A stretch of DNA of 64,000 bases from Paenibacillus pasadenensis. GTDB lineage: Bacteria; Bacillota; Bacilli; Paenibacillales; Paenibacillaceae. Below are positions 49,910-59,278 of the stretch, piece by piece. Both the position numbers and the translations under genes were made by a program. The stretch spans positions 496,001-560,000 of the forward strand of contig NZ_JAMBOT010000002.1 of the NCBI RefSeq assembly GCF_023715725.1, read 5' to 3'. Each line of letters opens with the position of its first letter. Position 1 is the stretch's first letter. Under the pieces are notes generated by a model, which saw only the letters and a program-made list of their open reading frames with translations, was not told the DNA's origin and searched no databases.

Positions 49910-52204
49910 GTGTCAATGGAACTTAACGAAGCGCTGCGGGGCAGCAAGCGGAAAAAGATAGCGGCGCCGGGCTGGCTGCTTCGTACTCCACCTGCTGCCG
50001 GGCGAGATGCTCTTTTCTGGAGAAAATCGCTGGGAGGGATATGGCTTGCCGCAGCTTTATTATGCGGTGCTGTATCCCAAGGCTTGCCGCTCGGCTTTGG
50101 CGCCGGATTGGACCTGATGGCGGCAGTGCTCGTTGGCACTATGCTTTTGGCGCTTGGTTGTTGGCTGTTTGCCTGGCTTTTTGCCTTGATGCGGGTCCCG
50201 TGGCCAAGATTGTTCACCGGCAGCTGCGTCACTCTGTTTGGAGGGATGTTAGCCGTGCTGCTTGTGCTGCAAACCAAGCTGTTCGCCGCGTTAACGATTG
50301 CTGCGGCGTATGCGCTTGCGGCAGGCAGTGCCGGTCTGGCGCTGGCATTTATCTGGTCCAGGCTGCCGGAGAGGCGGCCCGGACCAGGGCGGCTGACCGT
50401 TGCAGCTGCGATTGGACTTCTGCTTGTTTCGTTCGTTTCTTGCGTATCGTTTGCTGGAATCGGCGGCAGCGCGGATGACAATGCAGAGTCGGCTGGGGAA
50501 TCAGGAACAGTACACGATGGAAAATACGCTTATTCCGTTCTTACTTACGGAAGCGGTTCAGGAAGAAGAGCGGAGTTTGGCTCAAAGGCGGACATTGTCA
50601 CCAGCACGGTCGACGGCTCCAAGCTGTTAACCGATTGGAGCTGGCTGCAATCCTGGTACTGGGGTTTTGAACCCGAGCGTTTACCCGTTAACGGTACGCT
50701 TTGGATGCCGCAAGGAGCTGGGCCGTTTCCGCTTGTGCTTATCGTTCACGGCAACCACATTGCGCAGCAGCCGTCCGACCAAGGTTATGCCTATCTCGGG
50801 GAAATGCTAGCAAGCAAAGGCTATGCCGCCGTTTCCGTCGATGAGAACTTTTTTAATTATTCGCCGTGGAGCGGAATATCCGAAACGGATATGAAGCTGC
50901 GCGCCTGGATGCTGTTGAAGCATTTGGAGGAGCTGCGGAGGTTGTCCGAACAGACAAGCGGACCGATTTCTGGACAGCTGGATACGGAAAAGGTGCTGCT
51001 GATCGGGCATTCACGCGGCGGTCAGGCTGCGGCAATGGCAGCCGACGCCGGTCGCTGGTTTGGAGCCGAAGAGAAGGAGCTTAGCTCTGCTATCGCCGGA
51101 GTCGCGGCGCTTGCGCCGACGGACATGAACGTGGACGGTAAACGCGCACAGCTTAATCATGTAAGCTATTTGACGCTGCATGGCTCGCGGGATGCGGATT
51201 TGACCGTATTTTACGGCGAGCGGCAGTACGGACGGACAAGCTTTTCTCCCGGTTTCAACGGCTTTAAAAGCACGGTATACATTGAAGATGCGAATCATAG
51301 CCGCTTTAACAGCGACTGGGGAACGATGGATCAAGCGCTTCCCGGCGGGCTGCTGTTAAATCAGCAGCATATCTTAAGCGGAAGGCAGCAGCGGACCGCT
51401 GCCGCTTTATATATTGGAGCATTTGCCGATGCTGTCTTGACGGGAGATGAGCATGCACGGCAGCAATTGGCGACGGGAGCTCCAGTGCCGGAAGGGCTGG
51501 ACGTGTTTACGCAATTTGCAGCGTCTGATGATCAACCGTTTGCGGATTTTGAGGCTGCAGACAAAAGCAGGCCGGGAGACGGCGTTGCAGCAGCAGCATC
51601 TCCGCAGCTCGCATGGTCCGTTGAGACGCTGAAGGACCGTACGGGAGATGACAAAGGAAGCCGCGGAGCTGTGTTTTCGTGGCAAGCTGCTAGTGAGCTG
51701 GAATTAAAGAGGCCGTCCGGCTTGGACGGGGAGAAGGAGACGTACGGCTGGCTGAGGCTAACGGGGCTGCCATATCCTGGCAATGTCGGACAGGATTTGC
51801 CGTCACCGTACGATGCAGGGCTACGTTTTACCGCTGCTAACCGCAGCCGGGAGTTATGCACGGACGGCGGGCTCTGTTCGCCGGAGCCGGTCGTTTTGTC
51901 TGTCGCGCTTCGCGACCGGCACGGACAAGAGGCGCTTGTTGAGCTGTCTGCAGCGTTGGCAGCACCGAGGCAGGAGAGATTTATGCGAGTCTCGTGGCTC
52001 GACGGTCAGATCGGCAAAGGAAAATATGATGATCCGCCTGAAACGATCCGTCAGACGATGCGGATTCCATTCGCAGAGTTTCTGCGGGTTAATCCCGCTT
52101 TGGACCTGCAAGCGCCGTTAAGCGCGGAGCTGCGGTTCCGCTCACAGAACAGCGGTTCAGGCAAGCTGATGGTGGATGATTTTTCCTGGTACGCCGGTAA
52201 TTGA
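49910..52204 (+). CDS. Membrane-anchored alpha/beta hydrolase
   Basis: The 764-residue protein has an N-terminal region of about five membrane spans (residues 40-190), then an extracytoplasmic alpha/beta-hydrolase domain: LVLIVHGNHIAQQPSDQGYAY, nucleophile Ser in LIGHSRGGQAA, acid Asp in LTLHGSRDADLTVF and His in IEDANHSRFNSDWG. The last 200 residues are a beta-rich domain ending KLMVDDFSWYAGN, perhaps for binding. GTG 49910 lies seven bases after GGGGGAG; ATG 49916 is the alternative. The substrate is unknown; the catalytic core resembles PAF-acetylhydrolase/chlorophyllase-type esterases. Confidence 0.82.
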   Translation: MSMELNEALRGSKRKKIAAPGWLLRTPPAAGRDALFWRKSLGGIWLAAALLCGAVSQGLPLGFGAGLDLMAAVLVGTMLLALGCWLFAWLFALMRVPWPRLFTGSCVTLFGGMLAVLLVLQTKLFAALTIAAAYALAAGSAGLALAFIWSRLPERRPGPGRLTVAAAIGLLLVSFVSCVSFAGIGGSADDNAESAGESGTVHDGKYAYSVLTYGSGSGRRAEFGSKADIVTSTVDGSKLLTDWSWLQSWYWGFEPERLPVNGTLWMPQGAGPFPLVLIVHGNHIAQQPSDQGYAYLGEMLASKGYAAVSVDENFFNYSPWSGISETDMKLRAWMLLKHLEELRRLSEQTSGPISGQLDTEKVLLIGHSRGGQAAAMAADAGRWFGAEEKELSSAIAGVAALAPTDMNVDGKRAQLNHVSYLTLHGSRDADLTVFYGERQYGRTSFSPGFNGFKSTVYIEDANHSRFNSDWGTMDQALPGGLLLNQQHILSGRQQRTAAALYIGAFADAVLTGDEHARQQLATGAPVPEGLDVFTQFAASDDQPFADFEAADKSRPGDGVAAAASPQLAWSVETLKDRTGDDKGSRGAVFSWQAASELELKRPSGLDGEKETYGWLRLTGLPYPGNVGQDLPSPYDAGLRFTAANRSRELCTDGGLCSPEPVVLSVALRDRHGQEALVELSAALAAPRQERFMRVSWLDGQIGKGKYDDPPETIRQTMRIPFAEFLRVNPALDLQAPLSAELRFRSQNSGSGKLMVDDFSWYAGN

Positions 52205-52253
52205 GCTTCACAAAATAGTCGATATATGCCCCTTATTTCAGTTATTTCCATGC

Positions 52254-52283
52254 TTGACGCTATTCTTGGTGGGTGGCTATACT
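52254..52283 (+). promoter_or_regulatory. Promoter of the bdbD-bdbC pair
   Basis: TTGACG (52254-52259) is followed by an 18-base spacer and TATACT (52278-52283), a good sigma-A-type match, about 75 bases before the first gene. Confidence 0.65.
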
Positions 52284-52358
52284 TTAGTAAGTTGCACGAA
52301 GGATTACTCTTTTAAAAAATGAAAGCCACTTTATAGTTGCGAAAGGATGAGCTTACGC

Positions 52359-53090
52359 TTGGGCCAATCTAATACGAAAAAGAAAAAGAGGGCTGTTTAT
52401 ATCCCGCCAGCCAAGCAGAAAAAAGGAAACGGAGCTCTAATTTGGCTAACAATTGCTTTAGCTTTCATTGCTGTTGTTATTGTGCTTGGCATCAATAATT
52501 CATCCAAAAATGCATCTAAACCGTATGCCTTTGAATACAGCGAGCTGCCGCGCCTCGGCCAAGAGGACGCTCCAGTCAAAATCGTAGAATTCGGCGATTA
52601 TCAATGCCCGGCTTGCAAAAACTTTTCCGAGACGGTTAAGCCAAGCCTCGTGAAGGATTACATCGACACCGGCAAAGTTTCCCTGTACTTCGCCAACTAT
52701 GCTTTCATCGGTGAAGATTCAGAAACGGCGGCGATTGCAGCCGAATCTGTCTATCGCCAAAATCCGGAAGCATTTTGGGCTTACAACGATGCGCTTTATG
52801 CGAATCAAGGCGAGGAGAACAAAGGATGGGTAACGCCGGACACCCTGGTGCAAATTGCAAAGGACGCCAAAATTGACGTGGATTATGACAAGCTGCTCAG
52901 CGATATCAATGCCGGAGCTGGCAGAGACAAGATTGCAGAGTACAGCAAACTTGCCGAATTCACTCTTCGCGTTGGCGGCACACCAGCTGTTTTAATTGAC
53001 GGCAAACAAGTTAAATTCAACAGCTATAATGACATCAAAGCTGCGATTGAAAGCAAGCTTAACCCACCAACCCCTAAGGAGAACGGTTAA
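52359..53090 (+). CDS. bdbD: BdbD/DsbA-type thiol-disulfide oxidoreductase
   Basis: The 243-residue protein has a basic N-terminus, one membrane anchor (ALIWLTIALAFIAVVIVLGI) and an extracytoplasmic DsbA-like thioredoxin fold with the active site CPAC in FGDYQCPACKNFSE and the cis-Pro loop VGGTPAVLIDG. It should oxidise cysteines of exported proteins. TTG 52359 is eight bases after AAAGGATGA; the ATG at 52347 lies within that ribosome site. Its partner reoxidase BdbC begins two bases after its stop. Confidence 0.93.
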   Translation: MGQSNTKKKKRAVYIPPAKQKKGNGALIWLTIALAFIAVVIVLGINNSSKNASKPYAFEYSELPRLGQEDAPVKIVEFGDYQCPACKNFSETVKPSLVKDYIDTGKVSLYFANYAFIGEDSETAAIAAESVYRQNPEAFWAYNDALYANQGEENKGWVTPDTLVQIAKDAKIDVDYDKLLSDINAGAGRDKIAEYSKLAEFTLRVGGTPAVLIDGKQVKFNSYNDIKAAIESKLNPPTPKENG

Positions 53091-53092
53091 GA

Positions 53093-53563
53093 ATGAATAA
53101 TTCCACTCAATTCGATTTATCCTCGTTTGATGAGGAAGAGGTTGAGGAGCAGCTTGGATTTTGGCAGAAATACCGCTTATATTTTGCTTGGATTGTTGCA
53201 CTGACGGCAACTCTCGGCAGCTTGTATTTCAGCGAAATACGCGGGTTCATTCCTTGCGATCTTTGCTGGTACCAGCGTATTTTTATGTATCCGCTCGCGA
53301 TTATTCTTGGCATTGCCGTGTACAAAGGCGACCGCGCCGTCGTGCGGTATGTCATCCCGCTGGCCTGGATCGGCATCGCGATTGCGCTGTACCAGAACCT
53401 CCTGATCTGGAATCCTTCTATGGCGGGCTTGGTGCCTTGCAAATCCGGCATTCCTTGTAATGTAGATTACCTGAACTGGCTTGGCTTCATCACGATTCCT
53501 CTGCTGTCACTGACAGCATTTACGCTGATTCTCGGCTGCCTGCACATTAAGGGCCGCCGTTAG
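53093..53563 (+). CDS. bdbC: BdbC/DsbB-type disulfide reoxidase
   Basis: The 156-residue membrane protein has four spans and two cysteine pairs: CDLC in GFIPCDLCWYQRIFMYPL after the first span, and CKSGIPC after the third. This is the DsbB pattern in which electrons pass from BdbD to quinone. It directly follows bdbD with an AAGGAG site inside the end of that gene. Confidence 0.95.
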   Translation: MNNSTQFDLSSFDEEEVEEQLGFWQKYRLYFAWIVALTATLGSLYFSEIRGFIPCDLCWYQRIFMYPLAIILGIAVYKGDRAVVRYVIPLAWIGIAIALYQNLLIWNPSMAGLVPCKSGIPCNVDYLNWLGFITIPLLSLTAFTLILGCLHIKGRR

Positions 53564-53609
53564 GCTAGGCGTAGTCGTACATTCAGTTGAACTAATGGTC
53601 GTGAAGCAC

Positions 53610-53672
53610 ACGCCGCTTTGTCGAAGCAACTCTCTTTTTTAGAGGGCGCTTCGGCGGAGCGGCGTTTTATTT
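53610..53672 (+). terminator. Terminator after bdbC
   Basis: ACGCCGCT pairs with AGCGGCGT and inner GAAGC with GCTTC; TTTATTTTT follows. Confidence 0.75.
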
Positions 53673-53708
53673 TTCACATAAACATTAACAAGAGAAGGGT
53701 GAGCGGAA

Positions 53709-54368
53709 ATGGCACTATTCGATTTAAGTTTGACAGAGTGGTTAAATGGCGAAATCGAGCAGGAGAAAAGCCCGCGCAGGCGCGAACGGTTGAATGAAGG
53801 GCTGGGACATGGAACGCTGGAGTTTTTGCGGCTGGTATGGTTCCCTGCGGTTAAATCATTTGACTGTTTGCGCCCGGAATGGGAGGTAAGGGATTTTAAT
53901 CATGGATATCGCTATCTTGATCTGGCCTATCTGCCAGGAGGAGGAGTTAAAGGTGGAATTGAGATTCAGGGGTTTGGGCCTCACGCCCGGGATCTTGATG
54001 TGCGGAGATTTAAGGATCTGTGCTGGAGACATAGTTTGCTGGCGCTGGACGATTGGATTTTTCTTCCTATCGCATATTTGTCCATAACCGAGGAGACAAA
54101 GCGTTGCCAGCAGTTGATTCTTTCGTTTTTAGGCAAATTTGTCGCTTCCAATGCTCCGGCTGGACTGTCCAGCCCTGAGGCGGAGGCGATCCGGTTTGCG
54201 AGAAGGCTAATGCTGCCGTTTACGCCTGCTGATCTTGCCGCTCATTTGCGGATTACCGATTCTTATGCCAGGACGATTCTTCACAAGCTTGTTGAGCTGC
54301 AATGGATCGTTGTTGCGAGTGGTAACAAGCGTTACCGGACCTATCAATTGCGGGAGTTCCACTGGTAA
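53709..54368 (+). CDS. Nuclease-fold protein fused to a C-terminal winged helix
   Basis: The 219-residue protein has two parts. Residues about 35-140 show a restriction-endonuclease-like layout: YRYLDLAYL, then GGIEIQGFGPHARD, then RRFKDLCWRHSLLALDDWIF and FLPIAYLSI, which fits Asp...Glu-x-Gln with a trailing helix and strand as in Vsr/DUF559 folds. Residues about 160-219 form a winged helix (FTPADLAAHLRITDSYARTILHKLVELQWI). The product may be a DNA-binding regulator with a degenerate nuclease domain (Gln in place of the usual Lys). I know no characterised member. AGAAGGGTGAGCGG precedes the ATG. Its stop codon lies in the first unit of the following repeat. Confidence 0.7.
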   Translation: MALFDLSLTEWLNGEIEQEKSPRRRERLNEGLGHGTLEFLRLVWFPAVKSFDCLRPEWEVRDFNHGYRYLDLAYLPGGGVKGGIEIQGFGPHARDLDVRRFKDLCWRHSLLALDDWIFLPIAYLSITEETKRCQQLILSFLGKFVASNAPAGLSSPEAEAIRFARRLMLPFTPADLAAHLRITDSYARTILHKLVELQWIVVASGNKRYRTYQLREFHW

Positions 54369-54548
54369 CGCAACTGAGACGCGTTATTTCGCCTAAAAGG
54401 CTGGATTTGAAATTTTAACGCAACTGAGAGCGCTTATTGGGCGGAAAAGAGGCGGAAATACTCCCAAATAAGCCATATAACGCCGCTCAGTTGCGTTAAA
54501 ACTTAAAAAGCGCTCATTTTCGCTAAATAAGCCTTGTCAGTTTCGTTA
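54366..54548. repeat. Cluster of four TAACGCAACTGAG units, two in each direction
   Basis: Units starting TAACGCAACTGAG occur at 54366 and 54416 on the plus strand and, inverted, ending at 54498 (TAACGCAACTGAGCGGCG) and 54548 (TAACGAAACTGACAAGGC). Each continues into a CGTTATTTCGCC/GCTTATTTAGCG-like tail. The head-to-head arrangement could form a large hairpin. Similar AACTGAG intergenic repeats are known to me from Paenibacillus-type genomes. It may act as a terminator or mobile non-coding repeat. Confidence 0.75.
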
Positions 54549-54812
54549 GAGCATTCGGCTAAGCCATTCCCCCTGATTGGCTGAACCCCGCACCGGGTAA
54601 AGGTTTAAGGCACGTCCTTCGTAAGAGCGTTTACATTCCAAGGCAAGCGTTTTCCATATAAATTCATCTGCCTCCAGGAGAAAAATAACCTCGATTCGTG
54701 TAGGACTCTTCCGACTCGATGTCGAAGAGGATTGCTAGAAGAGGTTTACTACCATGAAACCGACTTGAAGCGATTGCCGCTGCCTCATCTTTAATTCTCC
54801 GGAGGTGTCCCC
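54549..54812 (+). promoter_or_regulatory. Leader region of the glycogen operon
   Basis: This noncoding stretch before glgB contains a weak catabolite-response-like element, GGCAAGCGTTTTCC near 54641-54654, with two mismatches to the CcpA consensus, and an imperfect hairpin around CCTCGATTCG and CGAAGAGG at 54690-54732. No clear -35/-10 pair with correct spacing was found. The regulatory reading is tentative. Confidence 0.35.
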
Positions 54813-56729
54813 ATGCCCGCAGTTAGAGAAAAGCAGGATAAGGCTTTATTAAAAGACGTTTATCTGTTCAACCGAGGCGACAATGATTTTGCTTACCGTA
54901 CCTTCGGGGCTCATATTAAGCTGGAAAACCGCCGCAAAGGCGTACGCTTCACCGTCTGGGCGCCGAATGCAGCCGATGTTGGCATCGTAGGCGATTTTAA
55001 CGGCTGGGACAGCGCTGAGCACCGGATGGAGCCGGTCGCCGACACTGGAGTATGGACGCTATTTGTGCCTGGCCTAAAGGCTGGCGATTTATACAAATAC
55101 GAAATTCACACTTCGGACGGACGACGCCTGCTGAAGGCTGACCCGTTTGCTTTTGCTAGCGAGCTCAGACCCGGCACCGCCTCCGTTGTAGCTGACCTGA
55201 CGAGTTACAACTGGAAGGACGAACAGTGGCAAACACGCAAACAAGAGACCTCCCCCTACGACCAGCCGATGCTCGTCTATGAAATGCATATGGGGACGTG
55301 GAAAATCAAAGGCCCAGAGATTTTCTACAGTTATGACGAGATCGGCGCGGAAATTTTGGATTATGTCGTAAAAATGGGTTACACCCACATCGAGCTCATG
55401 CCGCTCGCAGAGCATCCGTTTGACAAGTCTTGGGGATATCAGATTACAGGCTTTTTTGCTCCGACGGCCCGGTACGGCTCCGCCAAAAGCCTGATGAAGT
55501 TCATTGACCGCTGCCACCGCAAAGGCATTGGCGTCATCCTGGACTGGGTTCCTGCACACTTCTGCAAAGACGAGCAGGGGCTGCGCGAATTCGACGGCAC
55601 CCCCATTTTTGAAGGCAGCGACCCGCGTCTGGCCGAAAAGCCTCTCTGGGGCACCAATTCCTTTGATTACGGCCGCACCGAAGTGCAGAGCTTCCTGATT
55701 TCCAATGCGCTCTATTGGATGGACATGTTCCATATCGACGGTCTTCGCGTTGACGCGGTTGCGAGCATGAGGGATTTGACGATGGACAAGTCACCGGAGC
55801 AGCAGACCCGCAATATTTATGGCGGAACGCGCAATTTGGATGCCGACGAATTCCTCAAAAGGCTGAACAAAGCGGTTTTCCGCTATTTCCCGAACACGCT
55901 GATGATTGCGGAGGACAGCTCCGCCGAACCCGGCGTAACCGCTCCCGTACACGAAGGGGGGCTGGGCTTTAATTTTAAATGGAACATGGGCTGGATGAAC
56001 GACATGCTCCGCTACATGCAGCTGGACCCATCCGAAAGACCCAAGCGTCATAACTGGCTTACATTTGCCATGATGTACGCCTATTCCGAGAACTTTATCC
56101 TGCCGCTTTCGCATGACGAAGTTGTCCACGGCAAAAAATCGCTGCTGAACAAAATGCCGGGCAGCTACGAGGAAAAGTTTGCCGGCTTGCGGGCTTTTTA
56201 CGGATTTTGGATGACGCATCCCGGTAAGAAACTGCTGTTCATGGGAGGAGAATTCGGTCAATTTGACGAATGGAAGGATAGCGAATCTCTCGATTGGATG
56301 GTTCTCCAGTACGACTCCCACAGCAGCATGCAGCAGTACGTCCGCAAGCTTAACGGACTATACCGCAAGCAGGGAGCGTTATGGGAGCAGGACTTTAATC
56401 CCGAGGGCTTCGAGTGGATCGATGTCAACAACTCAGAGCAGTGCGTAATCTCGTTCATTCGCAAGGGCAAAAGCGGGAATTACACCGTTACTGTCGCCAA
56501 CTTCTCGCTCAATCACTATGGGGATTACCAAGTCGGAGTGCCGGATAAGGGCCGTTACAAGCTCCTCCTGCACAGCGACGATTCCATATTCGGGGGCTCC
56601 TCCTCGGAGCTTCCGGCCCGTTATTCCAGTACAGAAGCACCAATGCATGGCCGAGATTTCAGCCTTAACCTGCATCTGCCCCCGCTGTCCTTTCAGCTGC
56701 TAGAGTTTCAATCGCGGGGAACACACTGA
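54813..56729 (+). CDS. glgB: 1,4-alpha-glucan branching enzyme GlgB
   Basis: The 638-residue GH13 enzyme has a CBM48-type N-terminus (RFTVWAPNAADVGIVGDFNGWD) and the catalytic barrel: nucleophile Asp in GLRVDAVASM, acid Glu in MIAEDSSAEPG and transition-state Asp in LSHDEVVHGKKSL. It forms alpha-1,6 branches in glycogen. GGAGGTG precedes the ATG. It heads an operon with glgC, glgD, glgA and a GH15 gene. Confidence 0.96.
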   Translation: MPAVREKQDKALLKDVYLFNRGDNDFAYRTFGAHIKLENRRKGVRFTVWAPNAADVGIVGDFNGWDSAEHRMEPVADTGVWTLFVPGLKAGDLYKYEIHTSDGRRLLKADPFAFASELRPGTASVVADLTSYNWKDEQWQTRKQETSPYDQPMLVYEMHMGTWKIKGPEIFYSYDEIGAEILDYVVKMGYTHIELMPLAEHPFDKSWGYQITGFFAPTARYGSAKSLMKFIDRCHRKGIGVILDWVPAHFCKDEQGLREFDGTPIFEGSDPRLAEKPLWGTNSFDYGRTEVQSFLISNALYWMDMFHIDGLRVDAVASMRDLTMDKSPEQQTRNIYGGTRNLDADEFLKRLNKAVFRYFPNTLMIAEDSSAEPGVTAPVHEGGLGFNFKWNMGWMNDMLRYMQLDPSERPKRHNWLTFAMMYAYSENFILPLSHDEVVHGKKSLLNKMPGSYEEKFAGLRAFYGFWMTHPGKKLLFMGGEFGQFDEWKDSESLDWMVLQYDSHSSMQQYVRKLNGLYRKQGALWEQDFNPEGFEWIDVNNSEQCVISFIRKGKSGNYTVTVANFSLNHYGDYQVGVPDKGRYKLLLHSDDSIFGGSSSELPARYSSTEAPMHGRDFSLNLHLPPLSFQLLEFQSRGTH

Positions 56730-56747
56730 CACGAGGAGTTGGGAACC

Positions 56748-57911
56748 ATGGGCCAAAAAGAAATGATTGCGATGCTGCTTGCCGGTGGAGAAGGAAAACG
56801 CCTCGGCGTCCTGACGAAGGATTTGGCCAAGCCGGCCGTACACTTCGGAGGCAAATACCGAATCATCGATTTTACACTCAGTAATTGCATGCACTCGGGA
56901 ATAGACACCGTTGGTGTGCTTACCCAATATCAGCCGCTCGTACTGAATCGGTATTTGGGCATCGGAAGCCCTTGGGGTCTTGACCGCAGCGATGGCGGCA
57001 TGGCCGTTCTCCCGCCCTACGTAAAGTCCAAAGGTGGCGACTGGTACAAAGGGACAGCCAACGCCATTTACCAGAACATGGGATTTATTGATCGTTACGA
57101 ACCGGAATATGTGCTTATTATATCCGGCGACCATATATACAAAATGGATTATGAAAAGATGCTCGAGCATCATAAAGAGCTTGGAGCGGACGTGACCGTT
57201 GCGGGCCTGGAGGTTGACATCAAGGAGGCCAGCCGCTTCGGGACGATGATTATCGGCGACAACTGCCGGATTACCGATTTTGAAGAAAAGCCTAAACATC
57301 CCGTCAGCAATGTCGTGTCGATGGGAGTATATATTTTCAACTGGAAGGTGCTGCAGCGTTACCTGATTCGCGACGAAGCGGACCGCAAGTCGTCCCATGA
57401 TTTCGGCAAGGATATCATTCCGGCGATGCTGGAGGATGACATTCACCTGCACATGTATCCGTTCAAAGGGTACTGGAAGGATGTCGGCACGATTGAAAGC
57501 TTGTGGGAAGCGCATATGGATCTGCTGGGCTGCGAGCCGCAGCTGGATCTTGGCGACAGCGACTGGCGCATCTTTTCGACGAGACATAACCGCCCGGCGC
57601 ACTATGTATCTCCGTCAGCTTCCATTACCGAGTCGATGATTACGGAAGGCTGCGTCGTGGAGGGCCAGGTGAACCGCTCCGTGCTGTTCAGCGGCGTGGA
57701 GATCGGGGAAGGCTGCGTGATTGAAGAATCAGTCATTATGCCGGGAGCCGTCGTTGGCGCTGGAGCCAAAGTGTATCGCACGATTGTAGGCGAAAATGCG
57801 GTTGTGGAGCCGGGAGTGACGCTCGGCGAACGGGGCAGCGGAGAAATCGCCGTTGTAGCCAGCTATGATAAGGTGAATGTGTCCCAACTTCAGGAGGTGC
57901 AGCAGCCATGA
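56748..57911 (+). CDS. glgC: Glucose-1-phosphate adenylyltransferase GlgC
   Basis: The 387-residue protein carries the nucleotide-binding motif [14 protein letters not shown], the regulatory/substrate block [15 protein letters not shown], the catalytic [11 protein letters not shown] and the glucose-1-phosphate site FEEKPKHP, with a C-terminal left-handed beta-helix ([12 protein letters not shown] and [12 protein letters not shown]). It makes ADP-glucose, the committed step of glycogen synthesis. ATG 56748 was chosen since GGAG is nine bases upstream. Its stop overlaps the glgD start as ATGA. Confidence 0.96.
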   Translation: MGQKEMIAMLLAGGEGKRLGVLTKDLAKPAVHFGGKYRIIDFTLSNCMHSGIDTVGVLTQYQPLVLNRYLGIGSPWGLDRSDGGMAVLPPYVKSKGGDWYKGTANAIYQNMGFIDRYEPEYVLIISGDHIYKMDYEKMLEHHKELGADVTVAGLEVDIKEASRFGTMIIGDNCRITDFEEKPKHPVSNVVSMGVYIFNWKVLQRYLIRDEADRKSSHDFGKDIIPAMLEDDIHLHMYPFKGYWKDVGTIESLWEAHMDLLGCEPQLDLGDSDWRIFSTRHNRPAHYVSPSASITESMITEGCVVEGQVNRSVLFSGVEIGEGCVIEESVIMPGAVVGAGAKVYRTIVGENAVVEPGVTLGERGSGEIAVVASYDKVNVSQLQEVQQP

Positions 57912-59020
57912 TCAACAAAGCGATGGGCGTAGTCAACCTGATTCACGAAACGGATGAGCTGGAAAGCCTGACCGTTTCCCGCTGCCCGGCTACCGTGCCG
58001 TTTGGAGCGCGTTACAGGCTGATCGATTTTATTTTGTCCAGCATGGTGAATTCCGGCATCTCCAAGGTTGCGGTGTTTGCGCATACGAAATACCGCTCGC
58101 TGATGGACCATCTCGGCTCCGGACGCCCTTGGGATCTGCACACCCGCCAGAGCGGACTGTTTATTCTTCCGCCTGCTACCGACAACATTCATGAGCTGAG
58201 CCGCGGCGACCTGTTCCATTTTTATCAGAACCGGGATTACTTCCAGCGCTGCAAGCTGGAGTATGTCGTTGTAACGCGTAGCCATATGGTATGCAACATC
58301 GACCTGGACGCCGTTATCCAATACCATGAAAGCAACGATGCGGATATTACCGTTGTCTGCAAAAAACAGGCGGATCTGCTCGGCGGCAAAACGCGCAAGG
58401 TGGAGCTCGGCGAGGGCGGACGCGTCAAAGGGATGCAGGATCATTTTGGCAATATGGAATCTGACATCCACTCCATGGAAATCTACGTGATGAAAAAAGA
58501 CCTGCTAATGGATCTCGTGCAGACTTCGCTTGCTCAGGGACAGGATCATCTGGTGCGCCATGCCATTTTATCCCGTGTCGACAGTCTCCGAATCTATGGG
58601 TATTTATATGAAGGGTATCTCGGCGTCGTCAACACGGTGGACGCTTATTACCGGACAAGCATGGATCTGCTGCGTCCTGAAGCGTGGCGCGAGCTGTTTT
58701 TCAAGCCTGGCGCTATTCTGACCAAAACAAAGGACGAGCCGCCTACCCGCTATTTGGAAGGGGCCAAAACGGGCAACTCGCTCATCGCAAACGGCTGCAA
58801 GATTGAAGGCACCGTTATCAATAGCGTGCTTTTCCGAGGCGTGCATGTCGGTAAAGGCGCAGTCATCCGCAACAGCATCGTGATGCAGAACGGCATCATT
58901 GGTGCGGGAACGGCTCTGGACCGGGTCATTCTGGACAAGGAAAGCCATGTTGAGCCGGGCCGGGATATTCGCGGTGCGGAAGGGCTGCCGTTCTTGGCTG
59001 GTAAGCGGAAAACGATTTGA
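57908..59020 (+). CDS. glgD: GlgD, regulatory subunit of ADP-glucose pyrophosphorylase
   Basis: The 370-residue protein is a GlgC paralogue that lacks the catalytic AGGEGKRL loop, starting instead with [17 protein letters not shown] and keeping [20 protein letters not shown] and the beta-helix tail. In Bacillus-type systems GlgD pairs with GlgC and raises its activity. The four-base ATGA overlap with glgC suggests equal expression. Confidence 0.94.
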   Translation: MINKAMGVVNLIHETDELESLTVSRCPATVPFGARYRLIDFILSSMVNSGISKVAVFAHTKYRSLMDHLGSGRPWDLHTRQSGLFILPPATDNIHELSRGDLFHFYQNRDYFQRCKLEYVVVTRSHMVCNIDLDAVIQYHESNDADITVVCKKQADLLGGKTRKVELGEGGRVKGMQDHFGNMESDIHSMEIYVMKKDLLMDLVQTSLAQGQDHLVRHAILSRVDSLRIYGYLYEGYLGVVNTVDAYYRTSMDLLRPEAWRELFFKPGAILTKTKDEPPTRYLEGAKTGNSLIANGCKIEGTVINSVLFRGVHVGKGAVIRNSIVMQNGIIGAGTALDRVILDKESHVEPGRDIRGAEGLPFLAGKRKTI

Positions 59021-59069
59021 CAGAACGGTGAAATTACAAGGAACTGATGAAAAGAAGCGAAGCCTAAGA

Positions 59070-59190
59070 TTGAGCCCGGAGAAGCGGAAGCGTTCGCCTT
59101 TGATGTCCGATTTCAACCTCAATAGGTTAAGTTCAAAGAAATCGGAGATCAACAGCGATCAGAGGGCCAATCTTTGGCGTAGCGGGAACT
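59070..59190. repeat. Structured intergenic repeat between glgD and glgA
   Basis: The element contains the inverted arms TCCGATTTC (59106-59114) and GAAATCGGA (59138-59146) around an inner AACCT/AGGTT hairpin, flanked by GAAGCGGAAGCGTTCGCC and AACAGCGATCAGAGGGCCAA. I recall near-copies of this GGAAGCGTTCGCCTTTG...GATTTC block as dispersed repeats in Paenibacillus genomes. Only one copy was found in this window, so the repeat call rests on memory plus the visible palindrome. Confidence 0.5.
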
Positions 59191-59278
59191 GATTCATCAG
59201 GTCATTGAAAATAAGCTGCGATGAGTAGATAGAGCCAATCCGCAACAGGAACGGCCTATATGGAGGGAACCATACGTT

